Shown here in pieces: positions 45,840 through 56,607 of a stretch of DNA of 64,000 bases (the first letter of the stretch is position 1; each line of letters begins with the position of its first letter). The translations under genes and the position numbers were made by a program. The notes under the pieces were generated by a model. The model was not told the origin of the DNA and did no database searches. It saw only the letters and a program-made list of their open reading frames with translations. The DNA is from Tricholoma matsutake. Its lineage: Eukaryota > Basidiomycota > Agaricomycetes > Agaricales > Tricholomataceae. Where the stretch lies: the NCBI GenBank assembly GCA_026075535.2, contig AP026549.1:5828001-5892000 (forward strand). Direction: 5' to 3'.

Positions 45840-48800
45840 GTGGAAGTGATTTCATGAAAAGTTGGCAATCATATCCACAGTGGGGCAGTATTGAAGGGTA
45901 ATGTGTCCAGAAGAAACAGTTTGTCGAATGAAATGAAAATGTACATCAATGTGCTTTGTGTGACCATAAAAAGTTGAATCTTTTGAGAGTCAGATAGCAC
46001 CTTGGTTATCACAGTAAAGGGTAGTGGGCATTGAAAATGAGAAAATATGGGAGAGTTCTGTGAGGAGTTTATGAATCCACAGAATATCTTTTGATGAGTG
46101 AGTGAGTGCAACATATTCGGCTTCGGTGCTGGACAAAGTGATGATAGGTTGCTTTTTGCAGCTCCAGGACATGATTCTGATACCAATGAAGTAGACAAAT
46201 CCAGAGATTGAGTGGCGATGGAGATGGGAAGCCCAGTCAGCATCAGAGTAGCCTGCAATGGTACAGTGAGTACCCCCAAGCACAAGTTTGAGGCTTTTGG
46301 TTCCCAAGAGATAGCGAAAAACACGAGTTACGGCCTTTAGGTGAGTGGACCATGGAGCCTCTAGGTGTTGTGAAAGTGTTGACACTGCAAATGCAATGTC
46401 AGGTCATGTCATTACAGTGATGTACATCAAAGAACCAATCATCTCACAATATTTGGTTTTCTCAGATGGAGTCAGAAGAGTTGGCGAGACTGCCAGAGAA
46501 TCTGGGGTGAGGTCAATACCAGGTTCGAGTGGTGTGACAGCTGTTCAGGAGTCCTCAAGACCAAAACAGGCAAGGATTTGTTCAATGTAAGATTGTTGAC
46601 ATAATGAAATGGTCTGGGCTTCAAGGTTGAGAGTGATTTGAACACCAAGTAGCCAACTGATTGAGCTGAGATCCATAATTTCACAATGTTGGTGGATTTG
46701 TTGTTTGAGAAGTTTGTTAGATTCATCAGAATCTGAGATGAGGGTAAAATCATCAGTGGCAGCTGCAACAACAGTGTACTTGTCACCATCAAACTTTGAG
46801 AAAACAGCTTTGTCAGTCATCGAGATGGTGTATCCGAATCTGGTAAAAATTTGAACAACCTTGAGATACCAGCTTTGGGCACCTTGTTTGGTTTCATAGA
46901 GTGGGCAAAGAAGTTTGCAAGCAATATTTTTAGATTTCTTGAGGTTGGGAGGCAGTTCTCGAAAATCCTCATAGAGTGGGGGTAAATGAATATGAATAAC
47001 CTCATTATCCTTTAGGTGAGCATTGAGGTATGCATTCTTGACATCAATGTGGTGAATAGAGGAATTTTTCTGAGCCCCAAGGGTTAGAAGGATGCGGAGA
47101 GTAGCTGGTCTGACAGTTGGTGCAAAAGTCTCAGTGTAATCGATGCCAAATTGTTATTTGTAGCCTTTTGCAATGAGTTGAGCTTTGTACCTTGCGATAT
47201 TGCCTTCTGAGTCATGTTTTCAGTGAAAAACATAGCGGGATGGAATTATATTTGTTCCAGGAGGTGCGTCGACCAGATCCCAAGTGCTGAGTTTCTCAAT
47301 TTGGCTGAGCTCAGCTTCGATTGCATCCAACCAGTTTGTTTTCTCATGACCTCTCAACGCCTCTTTCAATGATGGTACTGTTAGCAACCATAGCTTCCTC
47401 CATTGCCTCTTGGAACCATTCTGCTTCATTCACATCAATTTCCACTCCCCCTGGTTCAAGTGATCCGTTGTCATCAAGAACAAAAGCTCCCTCATTGGTT
47501 TCTGCAGCTTGGGCATGATTCTGGGGAATCCTAGCTCGTTTTCCATGACCATACTCAGAGGTGTTGTACTGGGAAAGTCCCTGAAGGGAGTTTCAATGTT
47601 TCCATTGGTTATTAGGAGGTTCTGGTGAGTTTTCAGGTGGTTCTGATGTTTCTGTGCTAATGGGTTGATTTTGCACATTCTGGTTCACATTTTTGGGGGT
47701 TAGGCTGTCATTTGGTGCACTTTGGGTGTTTTCGACATCTTCAGGAGGTTCAGGAGTGGTTTTGGGAGTGATGGAGGTTGTGGAGGTGTCCAGAATGTTC
47801 AGATTGTTCAAATTGACTAGTATGTCCCACTCCCCCTCAATTTGGACTTCTCCAGGCTGGAGTGCATTGTCCTTGTTGATAAACACATCCCTCTCAATGC
47901 TAACCTTCCTTTTTGTTGCCCAGTAGACCCTATAGCCTTTTGATTTGGCATCATAGCCCACAAAATGTGCTTTTTCGACCCTTGGATCAAGTTTTCCCAC
48001 ATCAAGCTGCTTTACCCATACAACAGAGCCCCATTCCAACAGGTGTGACAAATCAGGCTTCTCTCCAGTTGCTTTTTCTATGGGAGTCTTCTGTTCAGGG
48101 AGTGCTTGAGTTGGAACTCGATTTCAGATCCAAACACTGTGCAGGAAAGCCTCGGCCCACAAATTCCTTGGGAGTCCAGAAGCTGCCATCATGGCTTGTA
48201 CATATTCAAGGTGAGTTTGGTTTGCATGTTCAGCAATGCCGTTTGACTCGGATGATGGGGAATCATGGACGGTGAGGTGGCAAACCATTCCATTGTTTGG
48301 TGAATGCCTTGCTCATGAATTCTCCCCCTTGGTCACAGCCAAAAATCTTGATGATCGCATTGCACTGAACCTTGACCCAGGCCTCATATGTTTTGTAAGT
48401 GTTGAAGCCTTCTGATTTTGCCTGAGTAAAGAAAACTTTCTCCTCATGGCTTGGTAGATCTTCGTACAACATGATGTAGCATTTTTGACCTAAGGATTCG
48501 ACTGGAGCTGGTCCCCATGTGTCAGTGACCACCTTGTCCCCATAGTTCTTGTATGTTGTCAAGCTTTTCTTTGGGAATGGTTTACGTGTTGCTTTTGCTT
48601 TTACACAGGCCTTGCAAAAGTCATCCTTTGAGTTTGAGTTGAGTTCTATCCCCTTGACCATCCCTTCTTTCACCATTTTGTGTAAGTCATCATGATTAAC
48701 ATGCCCCATTTTTCGATGAAGCTCATTGATTGACATTAGCTTTGATATGGTGTTTGTGGTGGGTAGAGTCCAGGATTTAGGATTTGGAGTAATGCGGTAT

Positions 48801-49165
48801 AGTCCCTGGACTAATGGAATCTGCCCAATAATGTTTAATCTAGGACTTCAGATGACACATCAACCACCTTTTATGAAGAGGGAGAATCCAGCATGGTCCA
48901 TGCAGCCAACTGACATCAAGGTGAATGCCATTTTGGGTGCATAGTACACATTTTTGAGTGTTATGGGGGTCAGTTTGTTCTCTCCATTCAGTAGTTCAAT
49001 TTTCAGGTCTCCTTTGCCCAAGGCACTGAAGGTACATCCATCAGTGGCTCAAATTGGTTCCAGACTGATTTCCTGATAATTTAGGAATTTTGAGCGCTCA
49101 GGTGAAAAATGACTGCTTGCATCGCAATCGACAATTGTCCCGTTGCATTGGGCTGCTACATGGGC
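45840..49165 (-). pseudogene. copia 2 pol, several frames
   Basis: From right to left: protease region with VDCDASSHFSPERSKF (about 49130-49080), where the DSG/DCG signature has Asp in place of Gly; the zinc/integrase piece 48736-48263 (INELHRKMGHVNHDDLHK, CKACVKAKATRKPFP, FGCDQGGEFMS); the continuation SNGIAEHANQTHLEYVQAMMAA in another frame (about 48250-48170); 48051-47593, the integrase tail (RVEKAHFVGYDAKSKGYRVYW); RT pieces 47429-46545 (SLKEALRGHEKTNWLDAIEAELSQIEKLSTWDLV, VVAAATDDFTLISDS); and RNase H 46385-45990 (GYSDADWASHLHRHSISGFVYFIG, STEAEYVALTHSSKDILWI). Frameshifts and stops mean no functional polyprotein. Confidence 0.85.
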
Positions 49166-49879
49166 TTAAGATCTAAAATCAGAGGTACAGATGAGGGTTG
49201 ATGAGTCGTCAGGAAGTTGGTAGGCAAGCATTGCATAGTTCTCTGAGAGGTCATGAGTTTCCTCTTTTTTGGCTGTTTCTATGGTGTTTGCTGATCCACC
49301 TTTTTCAGACTTTTTCTTCCCCCAACCTGGAGGTCCCTGGCCTTCTTTTCCTCCACCTTTTGCCCAGCAGTTCTCAACTGTGTGTCCCTTCCTTTTACAG
49401 TTTGGGTTTGTACACTGAAGATTATTTGTTTTTGACTTTTCTTTCCCTTTTCTGCCTCGAGTTTGGGCCTTTGTTGTAGTGGCTAACATTGCTGCATTTG
49501 ACTTGTTGATGCTTGTCTTGAGAGCTAAGGAATTGGCTTCCTCGTTGAGGTGCCACATTATGTTTGCACTCATGAGCTTCTTTCCAGACTCATGGGAGGC
49601 AGCCATCAATGTAGAGATGAGGGATCGGAAGTTTGGGACAAGTGATAGGGAGGTGCAGATATATGACACAAAGGACTCGTCAGAGGTCTGGCAGTTCATT
49701 TCTGCAAGTCGTTCCTTTATTTTGGTCATCTTTGCTAAGTGTTCTTGCATGTCATCCCCTTCGACATAACGACTATTGTGCAATTGAGTGAGGAGATTTG
49801 TTTTGTACATACTGCCTTTATCAGAGTGAATCGAAACAACCTTTTTCCATATGGCTGTGGCATCAGTCTCATTCTTCAC
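49166..49879 (-). CDS. copia 2 gag (UBN2-like) with CCHC knuckle
   Basis: A 237-codon frame. Core blocks are IWKKVVSIHSDKGSMYKTNLLTQLHNSRY, HLAKMTKIKERLAEM and YICTSLSLVPNFRSLISTL. A knuckle CTNPNCKRKGHTVENCWAKGG lies at about residues 158-178. The N-terminal part continues upstream in another frame (50064-49876, LLQARDELSHVKRIEEACTRIDD), so a frameshift lies near 49880. It ends at a TAA/TAG just before the protease. Confidence 0.8.
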   Translation of the reverse strand: MKNETDATAIWKKVVSIHSDKGSMYKTNLLTQLHNSRYVEGDDMQEHLAKMTKIKERLAEMNCQTSDESFVSYICTSLSLVPNFRSLISTLMAASHESGKKLMSANIMWHLNEEANSLALKTSINKSNAAMLATTTKAQTRGRKGKEKSKTNNLQCTNPNCKRKGHTVENCWAKGGGKEGQGPPGWGKKKSEKGGSANTIETAKKEETHDLSENYAMLAYQLPDDSSTLICTSDFRS

Positions 49880-50154
49880 CTGAAGGAATGTAGAGTTGTC
49901 AATGGTCCTGTATATGACCTTGTGAACTGATGCTTGTTTTTTTGCTTGTAATTGTCCTGTTCCTCTTCATGTTTGGCTATCTTGTCATCGTCAATCCTAG
50001 TACATGCCTCTTCAATCCTTTTGACATGAGATAGTTCATCACGTGCTTGCAGTAAGTTGCCCAATTGGAGCTATCACTTTGGAGCTTGGGAATGTTGAGT
50101 GTCAACGTGTCATATTTGATGTAGACAATGAGGACATGTCAGAGATGTTGGCAG

Positions 50155-50165
50155 GGCCCATAACC
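50155..50165 (-). other. Primer binding site of copia element 2
   Basis: On the minus strand GGTTATGGGCC directly follows the 5' LTR, identical to that of copia element 1, and is complementary to the anticodon loop of initiator tRNA-Met. Confidence 0.75.
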
Positions 50166-50423
50166 TGTTGCAGCTACAGGGTGACTGGTACACAAGAGGA
50201 CTAAAGGTTATAACCTCAGTGAATATATAGAAAGCACTGTATTGAGAACTATGTACCTAAAGGTTATACTATGAAATAGTGAGCAATGAATATGATACAT
50301 TAGCTATCAAGAAAATAACTTACACCTCAGTGAATATATAGAAAGCACTGAGGTGTCTACAAGACACAATGAAAATTTACCAACATGGATTATGTAAGTT
50401 GGTTAGATAATACAAGTCCAACA
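50166..50423 (-). repeat. 5' LTR of copia element 2
   Basis: 258 bp, TGTTGCAGCTACAGG...CAAGTCCAACA. Differences from the other LTR cluster in the first 25 and last 50 bases. Confidence 0.9.
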
Positions 50424-50977
50424 TGTATGCACCAAACATTAATGGAAAAAGCACAGACCATGTGTATCTATGCACGATTACTGACTTACCTCTGGGATGA
50501 ATTCTATCTCACTGCCATTCACTTACACACCAAAACTATGACATGTTCCCTAAAAGAATCTACCCCTTGGGAATTGTGGCATGAGCGCCCACCTGACTAC
50601 TCATACATGCATGAAATAGGCTGTTGGGCATTTGTTCTTATCCCCAATAAACTCAATCCAAAAAATTTTGAATGAACAATTGAATGTGTTCTCATTGGAT
50701 ACGAACTGAAATCAGCCTATCCATGTTACAATCACACTACCCAAAAGGTGTACAGTTCGTACCACATTGCTTCATTGAAAGCCATGAACACCAATCCCAG
50801 ACACCCCATTGGATCACATTGACCCAGATCCTGAGGCCCCAATCATTCTAGCTCTCACCACACCTTCTGACAATGATGAGGATGATGTTGATGAACCAAC
50901 CAGCTCAGTTATGCCAGACTCACCACTCTTAGTACCTCCCCCACATCAATCATCTCATGTACCCATGCCAATGGAAC
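50424..50977 (+). pseudogene. copia 1 integrase, C-terminal part
   Basis: It continues the frame cut at 45514: MHQTLMEKAQTMCIYARLLTYLWDEFYLTA, TPWELWHERPPDYSYMHEIGCWAFVLIP and ECVLIGYELKSAYPCYNH, the usual end of copia integrase. A stop at about 50675 breaks it. The following Asp/Pro-rich linker (DPEAPIILALTTP...) is interrupted at 50978 by a TIR element. Confidence 0.8.
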
Positions 50978-52460
50978 TAGGGTCTTAAGGTCTGGTTCAG
51001 TCCAGTTTTTCGACCCCAAAGTGGGTTAACCAGGACCATAACTGGTCCAGACTGCAAGCCCAAGTGACATCGACCATAACTGAACCGATAGGACTGGTCC
51101 TAATCAGTTTGGTTACAGTCCAGAAAACTGGTTCAACCCAGTTTTCATCCCATTTTTTTGAGTATTAACTTAATTCTATTATATACTAAATAAAACTAAT
51201 TACATTTACACGCTGTGAGTAGTTGCTCACAGCCGTGGTGTAAGAGAATGAAAAAGAAATAGAAAAAAGAAATAGAAATAGAAATAGAAAAAAACAAATT
51301 AAAAAACAAGAAAACAAGTCCACCTGCAAGCAGGGCCCTGCAGGGGCTTGCAAGGCTGGACAGCAGTGCTGGGGAAGACACGTCAGTAGAAAACCACCCC
51401 TTCATCTCGCATTTTGAGCGAGGGAGGGGCAGGTGTTGCATTGTCGCTGTCTCATGGTCCCCATTCATCCTCATTGTCATCCCCAATCATTGTTGTCCCC
51501 TGCTTGTTGTTCATCGTTGTCATTGGTCATTGTCCCCTACTCATTCATCATCATCGTTGTCCCCTGCTTGTTGTTCATCATCATTGTCATTGTCCCCTAC
51601 TCATCATTCATCATCATTGTCATCCTCTGCTTGGTGTTTGTTGTCATTGTTGTCCCCTACTCGTTGTTTGTCGTCATCGTCCTCCACTCATTGTTTTTCA
51701 TCATTGTCATCCCCTGCTTGTCATTTGTCATTTGTTGTTGTTGTCATCCCTTGTTGTCCTCGTGTTCATTGTCCTCATCTCCTGCACCCACAGTCCACCC
51801 CATGAGCAGTGGCTCGTGAGGCTGGAAGTGTGTGCCGTGTTGTCAGTGTTATAATGTGTTATAATATACATAGATTCTAAGAAACAAACAAGATAATAAT
51901 TAGTTACAAATGAAAGGCAAAGAGTAAAAGATACTTACCTGGGGCACAAACAACAACAGATGTTGTTTGTGCCCCAGTTGTGGACAAGGCCATTGTTGTA
52001 GGGAGAAAAACCAAGTTGTGAAACACATTGTGGCTGGTGGCAATACAGTACAAATAAATGTAAACATATAAATGAAAGATCTAAACACATCAAAAATGCA
52101 TAAACAAGAGGACATGTGACCATGCAAACAGGTGCAAATGGTCAGTGCTGTTTAAACAGCTTACTTTTCCCTCTATTCATTTGGGTGTGCAGTTTTTTAT
52201 CTATGACATATGTAATTAGTATATAAATATATTTATTTGGTACTCTTATAGGGTACATAATCTAAGTGTAAAAAGACCGGTTGTAAACTGGTTACAACTG
52301 GTCTTATAACGGTCTTCAAATGTTTTCAAAATGAGTGAACCGGCAACCAAACCACAGTTTCAGTTACTCAATTTTTCAGACAAATGGACTGAACTGCAGC
52401 ATGGACCACGGTTCAGTCTGGTTTGGTCTTCAGTCCTATGGACTGAACCTTCAAACACTA
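50978..52460 (-). mobile_element. TAGTGTT-family TIR element, copy E, in copia 1
   Basis: The ends are TAGGGTCTTAAGGTCTGGTT (mutated TAGTGTTTTAAGG) and GAACCTTCAAACACTA. The flanks AATGGAAC (50970-50977) and AATGGAAT (52461-52468) are a target duplication with one change. It carries module E on the minus strand (51877-51977), a hairpin CTCGCATTTTGAGCGAG near 51404-51421 and low-complexity GTTGTCATCCCCTGC repeats 51450-51770. No transposase is encoded. Confidence 0.85.
51877..51977 (-). other. Hairpin-intron module, copy E
   Basis: A perfect 17-bp stem with a 5-nt loop lies at 51939-51977 (arm CTGGGGCACAAACAACA). Its last exon bases are the CAG of the donor CAG|GTAAGTAT. The 62-bp intron 51877-51938 has the branch site GTAACTAAT and ends TTTCTTAG. 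It is the best-formed of the seven copies. Confidence 0.7.
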
Positions 52461-52953
52461 AATGGAATGCAACCCAGCTGGCAGACCCTCACACACACAC
52501 ACAGAAGCGGCAGTACAGGACACCCGGGAGAGTGCAACCCATGTCAAGGAGGCACGCTGAGCTCATAAGGCCACCAAACAGTACATTGGAGCACAAGCTG
52601 ACCATCCTGAAACACCCGACATCAGTAATGATGCCATCAATGATCTCCGCCAAGCATTCCAGGACCTTGATCTGGGTGATCAGGCACATGAACTTCTTGC
52701 CCTGATCTCGGAGAGAACACCCTTGATCCAGAATCACTTCAATTTGAAGACAAACCAAAGACCTGGGACGAAGCCAAAAATTCAGCAGATGCAGGGCACT
52801 GGAAAGTGGGATATAAGGATGAGTTGAAGTCCCTGAAGGACATGGGTGTCTACAAGCTCATACCTCGATCAGAGGTCCCAGCAGGGAAACAGATCCAAAA
52901 GGGGAAACATGTTTTCCACATCAAGCAAGATGAAATGGGCTGGGCAGTTAGAT
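52461..52953 (+). pseudogene. copia 1 linker and start of reverse transcriptase
   Basis: Codons near 52765-52950 read KTWDEAKNSADAGHWKVGYKDELKSLKDMGVYKLIPRSE, then the block KGKHVFHIKQDEMGWAVRL, the standard beginning of copia RT (RVT_2). The upstream part has a CA microsatellite (52491-52502) and broken frames. It is cut at 52954 by a TIR element. The RT continues at 57044. Confidence 0.8.
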
Positions 52954-53301
52954 TAGTATTTGAAGGTTCAGTCCATTGAACTGAAGACCGAACCAGACTG
53001 AACCATGGTCCATGCTTTGGTCTAGTTAAATTTTCTGAAAATAGTGAGTAACCGAACCATGGTTTGGTTACCGGTTAACTTATTTTGAAACCATTCAAAA
53101 TCCATCAGAAAACTGGTTTGAACTGGTTGTAACTGGTCTTTGTACACTTTATATATGTTGTAGTTGTACATGTTTGTTCACAGTAAACGAACACATATGC
53201 ATTCTTTGCATCATGTGTTGATGTGTTTGTTTACACCAAGTGGCACGATTTGTGAGATGCCGCATCACCACAACCACAAACTTTCAACAAACACAAAGCA
53301 G

Positions 53302-53404
53302 GGGCCCAAATGACGTTAATTCATCGTTTGGGCCCTCTGGGTATGTTCCTTTTATTTGATTTCTTTCTTTTACTAATGAACTAACTACTATTTGTTATTT
53401 TTAG
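53302..53404 (+). other. Hairpin-intron module, copy C
   Basis: Hairpin 53302-53335 (GGGCCCAAATGACG...CGTTTGGGCCC) is followed by CTCTGG|GTATGTTCC. The 64-bp intron 53341-53404 has TACTAATGAACTAAC branch sequences and ends ATTTTTAG. The next exon shows CCCTATGCTGCTGCTGTGAG and a GTGAGCCTCTGCTCACAGGG hairpin (53451-53471). It is nearly identical to copy B on the opposite strand. Confidence 0.7.
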
Positions 53405-53540
53405 TTTCTTGCCTCTTAATAATGACCCCACCTGTGCCCTATGCTGCTGCTGTGAGCCTCTGCTCACAGGGTCACAATGTGCCCCATTTCTGGACAATGA
53501 CGACACAGAGATGCCATGTCACACAGTGCCACCACCCCGC

Positions 53541-54835
53541 TGATAGGTCCACCTTGTCATTCAAGCTTGGGAAACACATCTACAATCGTTGTTGAAGCTC
53601 TACAAACCCATACAAACCCCTCCAAAGCCCTATGAACCTCTACAAAGTCACGAAATTCTTTGCAACACCTCAAAATTCTTCATATGCCTTTGGCCGCCAT
53701 AGTACAATTCCCCCAACCTTCGTGCAGCTCAGGGTATACACTTGGAACATCGTCGATGAGTTCTGAACCAGTATCGAGCAATATTGCAGCGATATTGGCC
53801 TTTGAACAAGTCTGATATTTCCTCGACCGACTTCAAAAATCATTGAACATTGCAAATTGACATCAGACACTATATCACTATCCGAATAATCATTGCACAC
53901 ATGCCAGACATATCCCCTACCATTGTCGAACAATATCACACCGATATCGGGCCATGAACAAAGTCTGAAGAATCTTCAAAAATCTTCGAAAAACATCAAA
54001 CTTCAAAAAACATTGTCAGACACAGTATTTCCTGTTCGAATGATCTTCGGACACATGCTGGACACATGGAACACTATATCGAGTATATCAAACACATTTC
54101 AACTGCATGTGCATGCATACAATCCGCTCGAAGCAGTTTCCAATCTTTTATTCAATTTATAACAAGGACAGTCCAGTTTTAGCTATTCTTTCTTATTATT
54201 TCTTCATCATGTGTTATATTCACCCCTTCTAGTCTCGCTTTATTGTTCTGATATACTTATATTTTCTTTGGCCTCGAGTTTTCCACATGTTTGCCTCATG
54301 TTCTCTAGCCTTTTTAGGTACTTTCTTTATTTTATATAAAAAGATGTACTAGATACAAAGAAAAAGAAGAAAGTTGTTGTCTTCCTCCCAGATCACAGTG
54401 ATTTGAGAGTTCAGTTTAGTCTTATTCAGTCCGAAGTTTGGTGTTTTATGCTAAACTTCCTCAAAATTCCTCAAAATTCCTTGCATTACACTATTTTTGC
54501 TCTAGTTTCCCTCAATTCACCTTTGCTTCACTTCTACTACTCGTCTAGTCCCCCGATCTTGCATCCGATCATATTTGCACACTTGAAATTCCTTGAAACT
54601 TCTTCAAAAAATATCGCGACATCTTGAAAATCATCGCAACGTCTCAAAAATCATTGCAAGTCCTCAAAACACATTCTTTTAGCTTTGAACTGCTTTGACA
54701 AGCAGTCCTTCTATGGCTATTTGATGGTCGATCTGACAGGTGACGTCTAGAGGGCCTCACATCCTTCCTCTGACTCATGTTATACCATCTGAAGCCATTT
54801 TGTGGGTTTTGTTTGGGTTTCCAGGTTGAGCATCA
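53541..54835 (-). repeat. LTR-like sequence inside TIR copy C
   Basis: It interrupts the module C exon: the sequence after CACCACCCCGC (53540) resumes with CCTGTGAGCCACTGCTC at about 54842, as compared with copy B. On the minus strand it starts TGATG...AAACCCAAACAAAACCCAC and ends GGACCTATCA, matching 24064-26768. No internal coding region is present, so a solo LTR is likely. The target duplication is unclear. Confidence 0.5.
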
Positions 54836-55076
54836 TCACTGCCTGTGAGCCACTGCTCATAGGGGGATATGAAGGTGCTGACAATGACAGGTGGCATGGA
54901 TGATGAATAGCAGGGAACAACAAATGGGGCCAGGCCAATGAACGACAGATGATGAATGGCAGGGAATGACAATGGTGGGGCACAACAAACAGCGGGGAAT
55001 GAAGATGAACAGTGCGGGTGACAAACAGCATGGGTGACAAACAGCAGGGAATGAAGACAAATGTGGGTGATGAATG

Positions 55077-56439
55077 TAGTGTTTTAAGGTTCGGTTCAGT
55101 CCGGTTTTTCGACCTCTAAGAGGGTTAACTGTAACTGTGACTGGTCTAGACCAGCACCCCAAGTCAGTTGGACTGTAACTGAACTGATTGAGACCGGTCC
55201 TATTGGTTTGGTTACAGTCCAAAAAACTGGTTTTGACTGGTTTTCCCCCTGTTTTTTCACACTAACTAAATTTAATTATGTATACAAAATGAAATAAACA
55301 CCCTGCGAGCAGTTGCTCGCAGTGGTGCAGTGTAGCTACTTAGACAACAAAAAAAAAAAAGAGAACAAAAAAGTAAAAGAAAAAAGAACAGCCCCACCAT
55401 CTCACATTTGTAGTGAGGGTGGGGTCTTGCTGCTGTTTGTTGGCCTGTCTGTTTGTTGTTCCCTGCCATTCGTCACCTGTGCTGTTTGTCTTCATTCCCC
55501 ACCATTCATCACCCGTGCTGTTTGTCTTCATTCTGCACCATTTGTCACCCACGCTGTTCATCTTCTTTCCCTGCCATTCGTCACCCACATTCGTCTTCAT
55601 TCCCCATTCATCTTCATTCCCCACTGTTTGTCACCCATGCTGTTCATCTTCGTTCCCTGCTGTTCATTGTTCCCCACCATTGTTGTTCCCAGCCATTCGT
55701 CATCTGTTGTTCGTTGGCCTGGCCCTATTCATTGTTCCCTGCTATTCGTCATCCATGCCACCCATTGTTGTCAGCACCTTCATATCCCCCTACGAGCAGT
55801 GGCTCACAGGTGGGGTGGTGGTGCTGTGTGACATGGCATCTCCATGTTGTCGTTGTCCAGAAATGGGGCACATTGCGACCCTGTGAGCAGAGGCTCACAG
55901 TGGCAGCATAGGACACAAGTGGGGGTTGTTATTAACAGGCAAGAAACTAAAAATAACAAATAGTAGTTAGTTCATTAGTAAAAGAAAGAAATCAAATAAA
56001 AGGAACATACCCAGAGGGCCCAAATGACAAATTAACGTTGTTTGGGCCCCTGCTTTGTGTTTGTTGGAAGTTTGTGGTCATGGTGATGTGGCATCTCGCA
56101 AATGGTGCCACTTGGTGTAAACAAACATGTGCAACTACTACAACATATATAAACCCCACCAAATCGCATGGCATCTCCCCTTGTAGTTAGTTTATTATAT
56201 ATCATATGTACATTAGTTTATCATTTTATAGGCTATGTAATCTAAGTGTACAAAGACCAGTTACAACCAGTTCAAACCAGTTTTCTGATGGTTATCAAAT
56301 GGTTTCGAAATAAGTTAACCGGTAACTGAACCATGGTTCAGCTACTCACTATTTTCAGAAAGTTTAACCAGACTGAAGCATGGACCACGGTTTGGTCCGG
56401 TTCAGTCTTCGGTTCAATGGACTGAACCTTCAAACACTA
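55077..56439 (-). mobile_element. TAGTGTT-family TIR element, copy B, nested in copy C
   Basis: The ends are TAGTGTTTTAAGGTTCGGTT and GAACCTTCAAACACTA. The flanks GATGAATG and GACGAACA match at only five of eight. It carries, on the minus strand, a TATA box (56145-56152), module B, and hairpins GCGAGCAGTTGCTCGC (55306-55321), near 55790-55808 and near 55880-55900, plus a CTCACATTTGTAGTGAG hairpin at 55403-55419. Confidence 0.85.
55947..56049 (-). other. Hairpin-intron module, copy B
   Basis: Hairpin 56016-56049 (GGGCCCAAA and TTTGGGCCC arms) then CTCTGG|GTATGTTCC. The 64-bp intron 55947-56010 has TACTAATGAACTAAC and ends TTTTTAG. It is almost identical to copy C although the exons around have diverged in reading frame. 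Confidence 0.7.
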
Positions 56440-56479
56440 GACGAACAGCAGGGAAAGAAGACGAACAGTGTGGGTGACA

Positions 56480-56607
56480 AATGGCATGGAACAAAGACAA
56501 ACAGCATGGAACAAAGACCAACAGCACAGAACAAAGACCAACAGCATGGAACAAAGACCAACAGTGTGGAACAAAGACCAACAGCACAGAACAAAGACCA
56601 ACAGCGC
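56480..56607. repeat. 20-bp minisatellite, about six units
   Basis: Units close to GGAACAAAGACCAACAGCAT follow one another with changes CAT, CAC, TGT and CGC at the end. They lie in the low-complexity part of TIR copy C just right of the nested copy B. Confidence 0.85.

Larger units (their letters stand above)
45515..50423 (-). mobile_element. Ty1/copia element 2, inserted in copia 1 integrase
   Basis: The two LTRs of 258 bp each (45515-45772 and 50166-50423) differ at only about ten positions. The target duplication is TGTAT (45510-45514 and 50424-50428). On the minus strand: PBS GGTTATGGGCC next to the 5' LTR, gag, protease, integrase, RT, RNase H, then a polypurine tract (CTCCCCCTC on plus, 45773) at the 3' LTR. 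Pol has several frameshifts. LTR similarity makes it clearly younger than copia 1. Confidence 0.93.

Noticed and set aside
51414..51854. Overlapping plus-strand frames rich in Cys, His, Ser and Leu
   Set aside because: They are translations of degenerate GTTGTCATCCCCTGC repeats, all three frames are open, and there is no domain.
55313..55911. Long plus-strand frames (up to 172 codons) in TIR copy B
   Set aside because: Same cause: repeat translation, several frames open at once, antisense to the hairpin-intron module.
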